Part shown: positions 63,535-64,000 of the stretch, one piece after another | How positions within the stretch are numbered: the first letter of the stretch is position 1 | Layout: each line of letters begins with the position of its first letter | Source of the DNA: Acidiferrobacter thiooxydans | GTDB lineage: Bacteria > Pseudomonadota > Gammaproteobacteria > Acidiferrobacterales > Acidiferrobacteraceae | DNA: 64,000 nucleotides | NCBI RefSeq assembly: GCF_003333315.1 | Contig: NZ_PSYR01000001.1 | Span: 310,001-374,000, forward strand | Direction: 5' to 3' | Made by a program: the position numbers and the translations under genes | Notes under the pieces: model-generated | The model's database searches: none | Told to the model about the DNA's origin: nothing | What the model saw: the letters and a program-made list of their open reading frames with translations, nothing else

Positions 63535-64000
<466 letters not shown>

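Overview
The window is high-GC chromosomal DNA, densely packed with short or overlapping junctions (ATGA, GTGA, TGATG). Gene content and order point to a gammaproteobacterium: ftsY-ftsE-ftsX-rpoH, hemC-hemD-hemX-hemY, argH next to algZ-algR, lptM-lysA-dapF-DUF484-xerC and hslV-hslU. Periplasmic DsrE-like proteins, an ArsR-rhodanese fusion beside a TauE/SafE exporter, tandem Slp lipoproteins, a ClC antiporter and a P3A-type proton ATPase would suit a sulfur- or iron-oxidising acidophile such as Acidiferrobacter. That lineage is inference; there is no rRNA or tRNA here to test it.

Layout. 1-5.0 kb: the end of a compact type IV secretion-like operon (VirB6-, VirB8-, VirB9- and VirB10-like), then a small beta-barrel and a lipoprotein. 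5.1-8.0 kb: an amino acid:carrier-protein ligase, a tandem-GNAT protein and a left-handed beta-helix acyltransferase. 8.2-21.5 kb (minus strand): a Gld-type ABC transporter, mutM, a dynamin-like GTPase, a ClC antiporter, rsmD, coaD (with an apparent frameshift), ferredoxin, ftsY, ftsE, ftsX and rpoH. 21.7-23.6 kb: an Fe-S flavin reductase and a CDF metal exporter. 23.7-25.0 kb: an AT-richer patch with a PD-(D/E)XK-like protein. 25-29 kb: hemCDXY. 29.4-32 kb: DsrE-like, porin, DsrE-like. 32-36.7 kb: rlmJ, a MazG-like protein, a PHS-type phosphate symporter behind a Pho-box-like site, ArsR-rhodanese and TauE/SafE. 36.9-38.1 kb: a frameshifted IS110 transposase. 38.6-42.6 kb: a small coiled protein, argH, a candidate C-rich-loop small RNA, algZ and algR. 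43-46 kb: a glycosyltransferase, an isochorismatase fold protein and an MFS exporter. 46-53 kb: purT, two slp genes, lon, cyaY and a saccharopine-dehydrogenase-like protein. 53-59 kb: lptM-lysA-dapF-DUF484-xerC, then hslVU. 59-64 kb: a proton ATPase with a CBS protein, a long regulatory intergenic region, hsp20 and the start of argB.

A heat-shock theme links distant parts. The window encodes the heat-shock sigma factor RpoH. lon and hsp20 have close matches to the RpoH promoter (CTTGAA-type -35, 13-nt spacer, CCCCA-type -10), and hslVU has a weaker one. rpoH itself sits behind a near-perfect CIRCE operator, so HrcA probably controls the sigma factor. Other readable control sites are a Pho-box-like repeat before the phosphate symporter, an FNR/ANR-like box before the CBS/proton-ATPase pair, and a palindrome over the predicted start of the carrier-protein-ligase operon.
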